Shown here one piece after another: positions 1 to 9,405 of a stretch of 64,000 bases of DNA. Every line of letters starts with the position of its first letter. Position 1 is the first letter of the stretch. Made by a program: the position numbers and the translations under genes. Origin of the DNA: Eubacteriaceae bacterium (GTDB lineage: Bacteria > Bacillota > Clostridia > Lachnospirales > Lachnospiraceae); assembly GCA_910575665.1 (NCBI GenBank), contig CAJTFB010000022.1:1-64000 (forward strand). Reading direction: 5' to 3'. The notes beneath the pieces are model-generated. The model worked only from the letters and a program-made list of their open reading frames with translations, ran no database searches and was not told the DNA's origin.

Positions 1-60
1 GACGCTGCTTAAGTTGTTTTCTGAGATAATCTGTCGAATTTGTTCCTTTGCTACTGGCAT
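1..60 (-). CDS. IS transposase, 5' end only (IS256-like?)
   Basis: The reverse strand reads an ATG at 60-58 followed by MPVAKEQIRQIISENNL and continues off the left edge of the window. An AAAAGGAG ribosome site lies 7 bases upstream of the ATG. The short N-terminus resembles what I remember of IS256/mutator-family transposases of Lachnospiraceae, in which a charged start is followed by a short helix before the conserved block. Only 20 residues are visible, so the family is inferred from this start and from the way the neighbouring pseudogene is cut. A different IS family is possible. Confidence 0.5.
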   Translation of the reverse strand, partial: MPVAKEQIRQIISENNLSSV

Positions 61-156
61 AAAAACACTCCTTTTCGATAAGAATTTCCATATCCTAATT
101 CTTACCAAAAAGGAGCTATTTATTTCCAAAAACACAAACTTATTTACACTACCTCT
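1..156 (-). mobile_element. Left terminal part of an insertion sequence
   Basis: Between the transposase start (60) and the abruptly ending pseudogene (about 150-156) lie about 95 bases of AT-rich untranslated sequence. Read on the minus strand, this end begins near GGTAGTGTAAATAAGTTTG, which looks like an IS end. The leucine-rich tail of the neighbouring pseudogene stops in the middle of a repeat exactly here. The IS boundary is therefore inferred at about 150-156. The second end and any target duplication lie outside the window. Confidence 0.45.
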
Positions 157-2097
157 TTTTCAGTTTGATGCAGCTGCGGAAGGCATTTTTTTCGATGGAG
201 GTCACCTTGAGTTTATGTCCCTGGATCTGGAGTGTAGCAGGTATGACTGCCTGTTTCAGGTTCTTTTTGGATGTGGTAATAAGGGATACAGTTCCGCTTT
301 TACCTTTCAGGCTGGAAACCTTATACTTTATTTTTTTATAAAGAAAGGTTTTTCCTTTGGCAAGTTTCTTTGTGCTTGATCTGCCAGTACCTTGTGTTGC
401 TGCCGGTTGTGTCGGCACAGGCTGAGTTGTTCCCGGTTGTGGTACAGGTTCCGGATTGCTGCTGGGAGCCGGAGTTGGCTCTGGTGTAGGTCCTGGTATA
501 GGAGTCTCTTTGAGGCAAAAACATGAATGTTGTTCATGATTCCGTCTTTCCACCGGTTGTCGCCATCGGCGGCATAGGAGATATATTTTCCGTCCGGCAG
601 GGAGTTGACATTTTGTATCTGGTTGTCATCTACCTGGATTCCATAAAATAGTTCTACTGGCACATAACCCCAGTCGGAGGGCTTGAATATATTATTGGTG
701 GGTGTGGTATAGGCGGTAAATGTATAATCATCATCTTCATCCACATAGAACCTATACTCCAGGTATGGCGCCTCTGTGGGCGGCTCGTATTCGGTAACAG
801 TTCTTGTGTTGTTTCCGACTTTGACCTGGTATGTATTGCCTGTTTTTTTCGTAAAGCTCTCTGTGACAGGGAACATCTTCATGACAGAATCGTATCTTCC
901 GTAACCATGAATACATTCCCAGGAGACGCCGTCTGTAGAGCCTGCATTATTTGCATATTCCTTCCCATCTATGGTGACCACATCATGGCTCTCGATATGT
1001 GTACCGATTCCCTTGCTTTTGTAATCGGTATAAGAGGTCTGAACTTTCAGTTTGACGGTCTGATCATTTCCTTTTATGACTACGGTACCTGTTTTGTCGG
1101 AACGAACTTTTGTCCAGTCCACAGAAACCAGCATTTTGCTATCTTCGGATAAAGTGATCCATTTAGTTTTGGGATAACTCCAGCCATCAGAGTTCCAGGT
1201 CACAAATCCAACATGGGGAGATGACATCATTTTTTTCCACTTGCCATTTGTCATATCATTATTGTAGTAGTCTGTCAGTTCCTTGTCATATTAGATACAT
1301 TCTTCCACAAGAGAAGCATATATATTTGCCAGTGAACTATTTTGTTTGGCATAAAAATCATTGAATGATTTGAAGATCATCATACGGGTGACATTTGCGG
1401 TGGCCGGCAAGTACCGCATTGGCCAGCCGGAAGGATTTAGATTTTCCTTCGTCAGAAAAACTGTTTCCCCACATGGCAGGCCACAGGTAGTTGACTTTCA
1501 TCCGGATGATCAGCTCAAAGACGTGCTGGTAACAGTCTTCATTTAGACCGCGGAATGCCTGCTGTGCCCAACCAGTAAAAGAAGGTGATTCGTCGTTGAT
1601 AAAAAATCCCCGGTATTTCACGGAAGGCTCCTTTGACAAATAGGACTCGGGCTGGTTAAATTCCAACAGACCGGGATCGAGGTATACAGCAGAATGTCGT
1701 ACTGGTACAGCATCTGCCATATAGACCCAGGGAGATACACCGATTCGTTCGGAGATGTGAAATAAACCGTACATGGCACCGCGTTTGTTGGAACCGCTGA
1801 TGACAAGAGCCTGACTGATCCCGAAGTAATCACAGGAGGAAAGGACGTCTCCACATCCTCTGCAAATGTGTTGGCAATGATTTCGAGATCGCAGTATTCA
1901 TTGTCGCCGTCACGGCTGACTTCCTCCTGGTTTGTGTCTACATATACGGTGGCGGAAGTCCATTCGTCGGCAAGCAGAAAACCGTTGGAAATTCCGAGAC
2001 GATCTTCCTCAGCTGCCCTTGAAATGTTCACGTGCAGATTTTCCATAGTCGCTGTCATTGTAAGAATAAGGATAAGTGCTAATATTTTCCTTTTCAT
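149..2097 (-). pseudogene. Decayed GH115 alpha-glucuronidase with BspA-type LRR tail
   Basis: The family acts on glucuronic-acid side chains of xylan. The start (MKRKILALILILTM) is a signal peptide behind an AAGGAG site. Family motifs appear in pieces: ALVISGSNKRG...GVSPW, YRGFFINDESPSFTGWA and MKVNYLWPAMWGNSF. A later segment ends YYNNDMTNGKWKKMM, like the family's NGKW..MM motif. The gene is broken in several ways. There is a frame change with loss of sequence near 1800-1860. A large internal deletion follows the GNSF motif at about 1440. A TAA stands in frame at 1291-1293, and another frameshift lies at about 505-525. The C-terminus has a Pro/Thr linker and a BspA-like LRR domain cut off after about one repeat, next to the IS. 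Intact family members are far longer. It is clearly non-functional. Confidence 0.8.
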
Positions 2098-2228
2098 CTT
2101 ACTCTCCTTTCTTTGTATTTTAGTTAGTTTTAAAAAAAGACGGGGGTCTCTCCCGGGCGTTTTAGAAAGGGAAAAATTAGCATTTAATAATTTAAGCTTT
2201 CGACGACAAAAACTTACAATTAATTACA

Positions 2229-2263
2229 AACACCATATCTTGTACTGGATGTGGTGTTTTTTT
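2229..2263 (+). terminator. Possible terminator hairpin
   Basis: ACACCATATC and GATGTGGTGT can pair around a short loop and are followed by eight T on the plus strand. No plus-strand gene ends here, since the only gene upstream is the minus-strand pseudogene, so this may be a leftover of a lost gene. From 2098 to 2358 I see no other gene. Confidence 0.35.
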
Positions 2264-2358
2264 TAGATGAAAACTAGATGTGGTGGTTGGGTTATATTAA
2301 GGCTAATAAAAAATGAAGTTTTACATCAAATGTGATCAAATGCGTGTCAAAAAAATGC

Positions 2359-2387
2359 TTGCCTAAATCCCTAAAGTGGAGTAAAAT
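2359..2387 (+). promoter_or_regulatory. Promoter of the mraZ/dcw cluster
   Basis: TTGCCT (2359-2364) and TAAAAT (2382-2387) are separated by 17 bases, a good sigma-A promoter. The first MraZ-like box lies inside the spacer and four more follow downstream, so binding there would block transcription. The start of transcription would leave a leader of about 345 bases before mraZ. Confidence 0.65.
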
Positions 2388-2433
2388 CTAATTAAAAGTG
2401 GAGCGAAGTGGAGTAAAGTGGTTTGAAGTGGTG
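2373..2433 (+). promoter_or_regulatory. MraZ operator: array of AAGTGG boxes
   Basis: The core GTGG, usually preceded by AA, occurs at 2376, 2398, 2408, 2418 and 2428. The last four copies are spaced exactly 10 bases apart, one helical turn. MraZ, encoded just downstream, is known to bind short direct repeats with GTG cores at one-turn spacing in front of its own operon. This array overlaps the promoter spacer and the likely transcription start, so it fits autorepression of the division cluster. Confidence 0.7.
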
Positions 2434-2439
2434 GTTTAA

Positions 2440-2735
2440 AACATGCTTTTAAACATGCCGCCACAGGCAGCATAAACATTTTCATGACTAAAAACACCGG
2501 GCTGGTCTCATCTCCGATTCGGTCCGTGCTTAACAAGCGCCACTGGCGCTTAGCACCGCTGCTACGCAGCTTTACCAGCCCTCCACCATTCGGAACTCCC
2601 GCACTGCTTATCGCATTGCTCCGTTCCTCATGATGGACGTTCGCACAATCATGCGAAATATTCATGCAAGCATGATATTTCTCATGACTTTGCTCACTGT
2701 TTTAGTCACACTTTTCACGGAGGGAAGTTGGTGAA
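2440..2735 (+). repeat. Multi-hairpin leader between operator and mraZ
   Basis: This 300-base stretch is rich in short perfect stems: AAGCGCCA/TGGCGCTT, GCTGC-TAC-GCAGC, and GGCTGGT pairing with ACCAGCC about 55 bases away. A 100-codon minus-strand reading frame crosses it, but it has no convincing ribosome site and is biased toward the stems, so I do not call it a gene. It looks like a palindromic intergenic repeat or a structured 5' leader of mraZ. Confidence 0.45.
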
Positions 2736-2740
2736 GTCTT

Positions 2741-3169
2741 ATGTTCATGGGTACTTATGAACACAGTATCGATACAAAAGGAAGAGTCATCATCCCGGCA
2801 AAGTTCAGAGAACAGCTCGGGGATTCTTTTGTTGTGACACTGGGACTGGATGGATGTCTGTTTGTGTATCCAGAGAGTGAGTGGCAGGACTTCGTCAAAG
2901 AACTGAGAGAACTTCCGGGCAGCAAGGAAGCCCGTAAATTACAGAGATATTTCATGGCAGGAGCTGCACCCTGCGATGTGGACAAGCAGGGACGCGTTCT
3001 GATTCCCGCCAATTTGAGAGAAAAGGCAGGATTGGAAAAGGATATTGTCTTTGTGGGAGTAATGAGCAAGATCGAGATATGGAGTAAGGAACATTGGGAT
3101 GAAAATGATGACTTTGAAAATGTAGATGAGATCGCAGAACATATGTCTGAACTTGGACTTTCGTACTGA
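2741..3169 (+). CDS. mraZ: Transcriptional regulator MraZ
   Basis: MraZ is the DNA-binding repressor and first gene of the division and cell-wall cluster. The 142 residues contain the two tandem SpoVT/AbrB-like half-domains, each with the family core: DTKGRVIIPAKFRE near residue 11 and DKQGRVLIPANLRE near residue 82. The length is normal. The start ATG has no close ribosome site (GGAGGG is 16 bases upstream), and an ATG two codons later is the alternative. A box array matching MraZ sites precedes the gene, which implies self-regulation. Confidence 0.95.
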   Translation: MFMGTYEHSIDTKGRVIIPAKFREQLGDSFVVTLGLDGCLFVYPESEWQDFVKELRELPGSKEARKLQRYFMAGAAPCDVDKQGRVLIPANLREKAGLEKDIVFVGVMSKIEIWSKEHWDENDDFENVDEIAEHMSELGLSY

Positions 3170-3234
3170 TCCTGGTGCCTGGAGGCTGCCAGACCAGGCG
3201 GCGCGGACAGCTCAATGGCTGAATGGAGGAAACG

Positions 3235-4173
3235 ATGGAATTTAATCACATATCAGTGCTGTTAAAGGAATGTATCGAAGGTCTGAATATCGATCCAGAG
3301 GGAATCTATGTAGATGGTACTCTTGGCGGGGCTGGTCACGGTTATGAGGTCTGCAGACGTCTCTCCGAAAGGGGAAGGTTCGTCGGCATCGATCAGGACG
3401 AGGATGCCATCAAGGCATCGACGGAGCGGCTCTGCGAATTTGGAGACAAAGTTACGATCATAAAAAGCAATTATGTACATATGAAACAGGTACTTGCCGA
3501 ACAGGGGATCGATGAGGTGAACGGTATCCTTTTGGATTTGGGAGTGTCATCCTATCAGTTGGATACGGAGGAGAGAGGATTTTCCTACATGGCAGATGCT
3601 GCGCTGGATATGCGGATGGACCGCACGCAGACGCTGACTGCTGCAGATGTGGTGAATTCCTATCCAGAGGAGAAATTATGCCAGATACTTAGGGATTATG
3701 GAGAAGAGCGCTTTGCCAGAAGTATCGCAAAGCATATTGTACAGAGACGACAGGAAAGGGCGATAGAGACCACAGGAGAATTGGTGGATATCATTCGTGC
3801 TTCCATGCCCGCAAAGGCCAAAAAAAGTAAGGGGCACCCGGCGAAACGAAGCTTTCAGGCGATCCGTATTGAGGTCAACCATGAGCTTGAGGTTCTCCAG
3901 GAAGCGTTGGGAGATATGGTGTCGCTGCTGGCAGATGGAGGAAGGTTGTGTGTCATCACCTTTCATTCGCTGGAAGATCGGATGGTGAAGAATTTTTATC
4001 GCAGGATGGAACATCCCTGCACTTGTCCGCCAGATTTTCCGGTGTGTGTCTGTGGAAATAAAACAAAAGGGAAAGTGATTACAAGAAAACCGATTCTTCC
4101 AGGGGAGGAAGAACTAGCAGGAAACAAACGCTCAAAGAGCGCTAAACTTCGAATCTTTGAACGGAGAGACTAG
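3235..4173 (+). CDS. rsmH: 16S rRNA m4C1402 methyltransferase RsmH
   Basis: RsmH methylates N4 of C1402 in 16S rRNA, in the ribosomal P site. Visible motifs are the SAM-binding [10 protein letters not shown] near residue 28, the LDLGVSS loop, [12 protein letters not shown], and a late [11 protein letters not shown]. At 312 residues the length is typical. I place the start at 3235 because GGAGGAAACG directly precedes this ATG. The in-frame ATG at 3223 would lie inside that ribosome site. It lies 65 bases after mraZ and just before ftsL, the standard gene order. Confidence 0.96.
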   Translation: MEFNHISVLLKECIEGLNIDPEGIYVDGTLGGAGHGYEVCRRLSERGRFVGIDQDEDAIKASTERLCEFGDKVTIIKSNYVHMKQVLAEQGIDEVNGILLDLGVSSYQLDTEERGFSYMADAALDMRMDRTQTLTAADVVNSYPEEKLCQILRDYGEERFARSIAKHIVQRRQERAIETTGELVDIIRASMPAKAKKSKGHPAKRSFQAIRIEVNHELEVLQEALGDMVSLLADGGRLCVITFHSLEDRMVKNFYRRMEHPCTCPPDFPVCVCGNKTKGKVITRKPILPGEEELAGNKRSKSAKLRIFERRD

Positions 4174-4186
4174 GGGGATTTATTGG

Positions 4187-4618
4187 ATGGCAGGAAAGAC
4201 GACTTATATATACGGAAATACGGCGCGAAAGCTAAGCGCAGAGCCGGCGAGGCGCATCGAAGGAGAGCCGGGCAGGCGGCCCAGGAGAAGACCGCAGCCG
4301 GTGAGAAGACGGGTAGACCGAGTTTCCGTCGCGCTTATCGTAATAACATTTGCCATAGCGTTCTCAGTGTGCTATTATTATCTAAAACTGCAGTTTCAGA
4401 ATACCTATCTTAGTAAAGGTGTGGTAGGACTTGAGAGCGAAGTGGTGGAGATGGAAAAGGAAAATTCCAATGCACTTCAGGAGCTAGAAGAAGAGCTGGA
4501 TCTGGGAGCGATCTATAAAAAAGCAACGAAGGAGCTCGGGATGAAAAGTGCTAAGAGCGACCAGATTTTTACTTATGAAAGCAAAAAGAGTACACAGGTG
4601 AGACTGCATAATAAGTAG
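4187..4618 (+). CDS. ftsL: Cell division protein FtsL-like
   Basis: This is a small bitopic protein of the divisome core. The N-terminal 45 residues are Arg/Pro-rich and cytoplasmic. One membrane helix follows (VSVALIVITFAIAFSVCYYY), then an outside coiled-coil segment rich in Glu and Leu, as in FtsL/DivIC proteins. Assignment rests on this topology and on the position between rsmH and the PBP gene, since FtsL sequences are poorly conserved. The start ATG follows AGGGGGA by 8 bases. An upstream in-frame ATG inside the end of rsmH is less likely. Confidence 0.8.
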   Translation: MAGKTTYIYGNTARKLSAEPARRIEGEPGRRPRRRPQPVRRRVDRVSVALIVITFAIAFSVCYYYLKLQFQNTYLSKGVVGLESEVVEMEKENSNALQELEEELDLGAIYKKATKELGMKSAKSDQIFTYESKKSTQVRLHNK

Positions 4619-4634
4619 GAAAAGGTGAATTGGA

Positions 4635-6548
4635 ATGGTGATCCGAAGAAGAGTCCACAGGATAAGAAGAAGACCAAAAAGATTTACAAGAGGGATGAGA
4701 CAAACCCTCTTTCTCTTTTTGGTGTTTGTTTTTCTTCTGTTTCTGGCACTTGGCATAAGAATATACACGTTGAACAGGGACAATGGAGATGCCTATAAAA
4801 AGCAGGTGTTTTCCCAGCAGTCCTATACCAATAAAGTGCTGAGTTTCAGACGGGGGGCGATCAAGGACCGTAATGGTACGATTCTTGCCCAGAGCGTTCG
4901 TAAATTCAACCTGATTTTAGAGCCGAGAACGATTTTGGCAGATGCGGAGGTGAAGGCAGAAACTTTGGCGAAGATCGCCCAGTATTTTGCCTTTGATACC
5001 AGCAACATAGAAAAAATTCTTGCGGAGCGTCCAAAATCTATGTACCAGCATGTGGATGGGCTGAAAGAACTTACCAGGAAGCAGATCTCTGAATTTCAAG
5101 AGGAGATGAAGAAGAATAAAAAAATACAGGGCGTATGGTTTGAGGAAATATTTACCAGAGAGTATCCGCTGGATACGATAGGTGCTAACGTTATAGGATT
5201 TACTTCCTCAGAAAATCAAGGTACCTATGGTGTGGAGGGGAGCTACAACGATAAGCTCAACGGAAAAAATGGCAGAGAGTATGGCTATTTTGATGCCAAT
5301 ATGGATTTTCAGAGAACGGTAAAAAAGGCCGTGAATGGAAATTCCGTGGTGTTGACGCTGGACGCCAATGTACAGAGAATTGTAGAACAGCAGATCAAAA
5401 AGTATAATAGGGATGTAGGGGCAAAAAACATAGGTGTTCTGATAATGAATCCGAAAAATGGAGAGATACTCGCCATGGCTTCCCAGAACAATTATAATCT
5501 GAATGAACCAAGAGATCTCTCTCTGATGTACACCCAGGAAGAAATTGCAGGGATGGATGAAGAAACCACGACTAAAAATTTGATGGAGATGTGGTCAAAT
5601 TTCTGTATCGCTCATGATTTCGAGCCAGGATCTACCTACAAACCATTTACGGTGGCAGCGGCGTTGGATGAGGGGACGGTAAAAGACTCAGACTCCTTTA
5701 TGTGTACCGGAGTAAAAAACGTGGCGGGAACAGAAATTCACTGTGCGGTTCGCAGCGGCCATAATGTGGTATCACTACAGAAGAGCTTGATGGAATCCTG
5801 CAACAGCGCCCTTATGAAGATCGGAGAAGATCTCGGAAGAGCGAAATTTAGCAAATACAATAAGATCTTCGGGTTTGGTCAAAGAACAGGCATAGATCTG
5901 CCAGGGGAGAGTGCCGGATTAATTCATACAGAAGAGGAACTGAATCCGGTGGAACTCGCCACCAGCAGCTTTGGACAGACACAGACGGTGACGATGGTGC
6001 AGATGGCGGCGGGATTTTCTTCCTTGATAAATGGAGGAAATTATTACCAACCCCATATTGTTAAAGAGATTCAGAATGAAAACGGTGCGGTAGTAGAAAA
6101 TACAGAGCCCATTGTGGTGAAGCGGACGGTATCGGAATCTGCTAGCCGTCTGATCCGAAAGTATATGAAAGCTACGGTGGAAGAAGGAACGGCAAAGCCG
6201 GCGCAGGTCAAGGGGTACTCTATCGGAGGAAAGACTGGAACGGCGGAGAAGAGACCAGTGACAGATGAAAAATATCTGGTTTCCTTTATTGGATGCGTTC
6301 CGGCAGAGGATCCCCAGGCCGTCGTATATGTAATCATCGATGAGCCCAATGTGGAGGATCAGGCCCACAGTACTTATGCCACAGAATATGCGTCGAAGAT
6401 CATGAAAAGAATTTTTCCGTTTTTGGGGATCTACTCGGATGCGGAGGAGACTCCGGCTCCATCAGCAGAGGGAGGGCAACCGGCAGAGAACGACCCAGAG
6501 CCAGAAGATGGAAAACCAGCAGAAGGCGCGCCGACTGAGGAAGAATAG
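4635..6548 (+). CDS. Class B penicillin-binding protein (FtsI/PBP2B type)
   Basis: This is a septal peptidoglycan transpeptidase. The 637 residues have a basic N-terminus, one membrane anchor (about 22-45), a dimerisation domain, and a transpeptidase domain with all catalytic motifs. These are STYK near residue 332 (acylated serine), SCN near 386 and KTG near 532. There are no PASTA domains. The last 40 residues are an unusual acidic Pro/Glu-rich tail. It sits 16 bases after ftsL and is followed by a second PBP of the same class. In this layout the first is normally the vegetative division enzyme. Confidence 0.9.
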   Translation: MVIRRRVHRIRRRPKRFTRGMRQTLFLFLVFVFLLFLALGIRIYTLNRDNGDAYKKQVFSQQSYTNKVLSFRRGAIKDRNGTILAQSVRKFNLILEPRTILADAEVKAETLAKIAQYFAFDTSNIEKILAERPKSMYQHVDGLKELTRKQISEFQEEMKKNKKIQGVWFEEIFTREYPLDTIGANVIGFTSSENQGTYGVEGSYNDKLNGKNGREYGYFDANMDFQRTVKKAVNGNSVVLTLDANVQRIVEQQIKKYNRDVGAKNIGVLIMNPKNGEILAMASQNNYNLNEPRDLSLMYTQEEIAGMDEETTTKNLMEMWSNFCIAHDFEPGSTYKPFTVAAALDEGTVKDSDSFMCTGVKNVAGTEIHCAVRSGHNVVSLQKSLMESCNSALMKIGEDLGRAKFSKYNKIFGFGQRTGIDLPGESAGLIHTEEELNPVELATSSFGQTQTVTMVQMAAGFSSLINGGNYYQPHIVKEIQNENGAVVENTEPIVVKRTVSESASRLIRKYMKATVEEGTAKPAQVKGYSIGGKTGTAEKRPVTDEKYLVSFIGCVPAEDPQAVVYVIIDEPNVEDQAHSTYATEYASKIMKRIFPFLGIYSDAEETPAPSAEGGQPAENDPEPEDGKPAEGAPTEEE

Positions 6549-6607
6549 GTATATCTTTATTCCCTTTCTAATACATTAATAAAGATATATGTTTCTGAGG
6601 AGGCAGT

Positions 6608-8326
6608 ATGCTGGTCAGGCATAAGACATATCAAAGACAGAATCTGTTTTTGACGCTCTTTGTGTTTGCATTGATTCTCACCTGTATGATGGCAAGGCTT
6701 GGATATCTAATGATTTATCGGGCAGACTATTATGGGGTGCTGGCAAAGGAACTGCACGAGAGAGAGCGGGCGATCAAAGCTGAGCGGGGGAAAATTCTCG
6801 ACCGCAACGGCAATCTTCTGGCGGGCAATGTTTCTGTGTCTACGATCTCTGTCATACACAGTCAGATCAAAGAGCCAGAGCGGGTAATATCCATTTTATC
6901 CAAGGAGCTAGAGATTGACGAGGCAACAATTCGAAAAAAGGTGGAAAAGGTTTCCTCCCGTGAGAAAATAAAATCTAATGTAGAAAAAGAAGTTTCCGAC
7001 AGAATCCGGGGCTACCGTCTGGCGGGGGTCACGGTGGATGAAGACTATAAGAGATACTACGAATATGGATCTCTTGCCTCAAAGGTTTTAGGATTTACCG
7101 GCGGAGACAACCAGGGGATCATTGGTTTGGAAGTTTCCTATGAAAAGTTTTTAAAAGGAATCGACGGTTCCATCCTAACGATGACCACAGCAGGGGGAAC
7201 GGAGATCAAAAATGGTGCAGAGGACCGGATCGAGCCAGTGGCTGGCTGGACGCTGACCACAAGTCTGGATCTGAATGTGATGAAGTATGCAAACCAGGTG
7301 GCGTATACCCTGTTGGAGCAGAAGCAGGCAAAGACGGTGGAGATCATTATTATGAACCCGCAGAACGGGGAAATATATGCCATGGTCAATGCGCCGGAAT
7401 TTGATCTCAATCATCCCTATGAGCTGACAGAGGGATCGGAGGGATTGTCACAAAAAGAAAAGATGGATAAGCTGAATAACCAGTGGAGAAATTTGGCAGT
7501 CAGTGACACCTATGAGCCGGGATCTACTTTTAAAGTCATTACCACTGCGGCGGCGCTGGAAAAGGGAGTTGTGAAGATGACAGACACCTTTTCCTGTCCG
7601 GGGTATAAAATAGTGGAAGACCGCAGGATAAGGTGCCACAAGACCACAGGGCATGGTGCTGAAACCTTTTTGCAAGGGATCATGAATTCCTGTAACCCGG
7701 TTTTTATGGAAGTGGGAGCCAGAGTGGGCGTGAGTGGAATGTTTGAGGAAATAAATCGGTTCGGTATCCTGAAAAAAACCGGCATCGACGTGCCAGGAGA
7801 GGCGGGGACCATAATGCATAAGAAAGAAAATGTGGGTGCGGTGGAACTTGCTACGATGTCCTTCGGACAGTCTTTTCAGCTGTCTCCGATCCGGATGCTG
7901 ACTTCCATCTCCCAGATTATAAATGGAGGAAAGAGCATTACGCCGCATTTTGGTGTCAGTGCCACGAACAGCGACGGGACAGTGATGAAAAAATTTGCCT
8001 ATAACAGCGGCGAAGAGGTGATCACCGAGGAGAAATCCAAAGAGATCTGTGAGGCGCTGGGGCATGTGGTGACAGAAGGCGGAGGAAAAAATGCCGCGGT
8101 GGAGGGTTATATGGTGGGGGCCAAGACGGGAACTAGCCAGAAACTTCCTAGAGGAAACGGAAAATATATCGCATCCTGTATGGGATTTTCCCCAGTGGAG
8201 AACCCACAGGTGATTGCGCTGGTTCGCATCGATGAACCCCAGGGGCTATATTATGGAGGAACCATTGCAGCGCCGGCGATCTCTTCGATATATACCAACA
8301 TCCTTCCGTATCTTCTCGGAGAATAA
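6608..8326 (+). CDS. spoVD: Class B penicillin-binding protein, SpoVD type
   Basis: This is a second transpeptidase, 572 residues, with an N-terminal membrane anchor, a dimerisation domain and catalytic motifs STFK (near 305), SCN (near 360) and KTG (near 505). In spore-forming Clostridia the PBP immediately before mraY is usually SpoVD, which makes the spore cortex together with SpoVE. This copy lacks the PASTA domain that some SpoVDs carry. The AGGAGG site lies 6 bases before the ATG. The SpoVD assignment comes from position. A role in vegetative division cannot be excluded. Confidence 0.75.
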   Translation: MLVRHKTYQRQNLFLTLFVFALILTCMMARLGYLMIYRADYYGVLAKELHERERAIKAERGKILDRNGNLLAGNVSVSTISVIHSQIKEPERVISILSKELEIDEATIRKKVEKVSSREKIKSNVEKEVSDRIRGYRLAGVTVDEDYKRYYEYGSLASKVLGFTGGDNQGIIGLEVSYEKFLKGIDGSILTMTTAGGTEIKNGAEDRIEPVAGWTLTTSLDLNVMKYANQVAYTLLEQKQAKTVEIIIMNPQNGEIYAMVNAPEFDLNHPYELTEGSEGLSQKEKMDKLNNQWRNLAVSDTYEPGSTFKVITTAAALEKGVVKMTDTFSCPGYKIVEDRRIRCHKTTGHGAETFLQGIMNSCNPVFMEVGARVGVSGMFEEINRFGILKKTGIDVPGEAGTIMHKKENVGAVELATMSFGQSFQLSPIRMLTSISQIINGGKSITPHFGVSATNSDGTVMKKFAYNSGEEVITEEKSKEICEALGHVVTEGGGKNAAVEGYMVGAKTGTSQKLPRGNGKYIASCMGFSPVENPQVIALVRIDEPQGLYYGGTIAAPAISSIYTNILPYLLGE

Positions 8327-8408
8327 CCCTTGCGATTGTGGCAGTAATGGAGTACAATTACAATTGCATGATTTGCAAAATAAATTTCGATAAAATGAGG
8401 TGTAAAAG

Positions 8409-9374
8409 GTGAATTTTAATTTAAGTATTTTGATGCCGGTAGTTATTTCTTTTGGAATTAGTGTGATCCTGTGTCCGATCATCATTCCCTTTCTGCGGAA
8501 GCTTAAGTTTGGGCAGTATGTGAGGGATGACGGTCCGGAGTCCCATCTAAAAAAGGCAGGGACGCCTACCATGGGCGGTCTCGTTATTCTGGTGTCGATC
8601 CTTCTTACGTCTCTGATCTACATAAGAAGATATCCCGATATCATACCAGTTTTATTTATGACATTGGGATTTGGGATTATAGGCTTTTTGGATGATTATA
8701 TCAAAGTTGTGATGAAGCGTTCTCTGGGATTGAAGCCCCTGCAGAAAATGTTTGGTCAGTTTATCGTCACCGCTATTTTTGTATATTACTATTTTAATGT
8801 GGCGAAGATTGAGGCATCCATTGTGATCCCTTTTACCGGGGGAACGGTGTTTGCTATGCCAGACTGGCTATTTATCGTCTTTGTATTTATTGTTGTATTG
8901 GGGACTGTCAATGGTGTAAACTTTACCGATGGCCTGGATGGGCTGGCATCGGGGGTTACTGCCATAGTAGCGACCTTTTTTACGGTAGCGGCGTTGGCGA
9001 TCAATGCGGCTATGGCTCCGATTACAGGGGCAGTGGTGGGAAGTCTTTTGGGATTTTTACTGTTCAATACGTATCCAGCAAGAGTGTTTATGGGAGATAC
9101 GGGGTCGCTGGCGCTGGGTGGTTTTGTAGCTTCCATTGCACTGATGCTGCGCATGCCGCTCTTTATCGTGATCGTTGGTTTGATCTATCTTTTAGAAGTG
9201 ATCTCGGTTATGCTACAGGTAGGTTACTTTAAGCTGACCCATGGCAAGCGGATCTTTAAGATGGCGCCGATTCATCATCACTTTGAATTGAGTGGTTTTT
9301 CGGAGACTCAGGTGGTGGCAGCCTTCAGCATTGTTACGGCGATCTTATGCCTGCTGGGACTTATGGCGATGTAA
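8409..9374 (+). CDS. mraY: Phospho-MurNAc-pentapeptide transferase MraY
   Basis: MraY attaches the UDP-MurNAc-pentapeptide sugar to undecaprenyl phosphate, forming lipid I at the membrane. The 321 residues are almost entirely membrane helices. Family motifs are FLDDYIKV (Asp pair near 97), the catalytic NGVNFTDGLDGLASG near 167 and PIHHHFE near 288. The start is a GTG with GAGG 8 bases upstream, and no ATG fits the family N-terminus. Confidence 0.96.
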   Translation: MNFNLSILMPVVISFGISVILCPIIIPFLRKLKFGQYVRDDGPESHLKKAGTPTMGGLVILVSILLTSLIYIRRYPDIIPVLFMTLGFGIIGFLDDYIKVVMKRSLGLKPLQKMFGQFIVTAIFVYYYFNVAKIEASIVIPFTGGTVFAMPDWLFIVFVFIVVLGTVNGVNFTDGLDGLASGVTAIVATFFTVAALAINAAMAPITGAVVGSLLGFLLFNTYPARVFMGDTGSLALGGFVASIALMLRMPLFIVIVGLIYLLEVISVMLQVGYFKLTHGKRIFKMAPIHHHFELSGFSETQVVAAFSIVTAILCLLGLMAM

Positions 9375-9405
9375 AGACGATGTTTGAAAAAGTGAGGAAT
9401 CAAAT

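Noticed and set aside
14-379. 121-residue plus-strand gene
   Set aside because: It is antisense to the IS start and the GH115 remnant, has no ribosome site and no recognisable domain.
2208-2223. WalR-type box on the minus strand
   Set aside because: TGTAAT and TGTAAG are separated by four bases instead of five and the second half-site ends in G, so it fails the consensus.
2363-2665. 100-residue minus-strand gene upstream of mraZ
   Set aside because: It covers the hairpin-rich leader, has no good ribosome site, and its codons follow the stems. It lies antisense inside the likely mraZ transcript.
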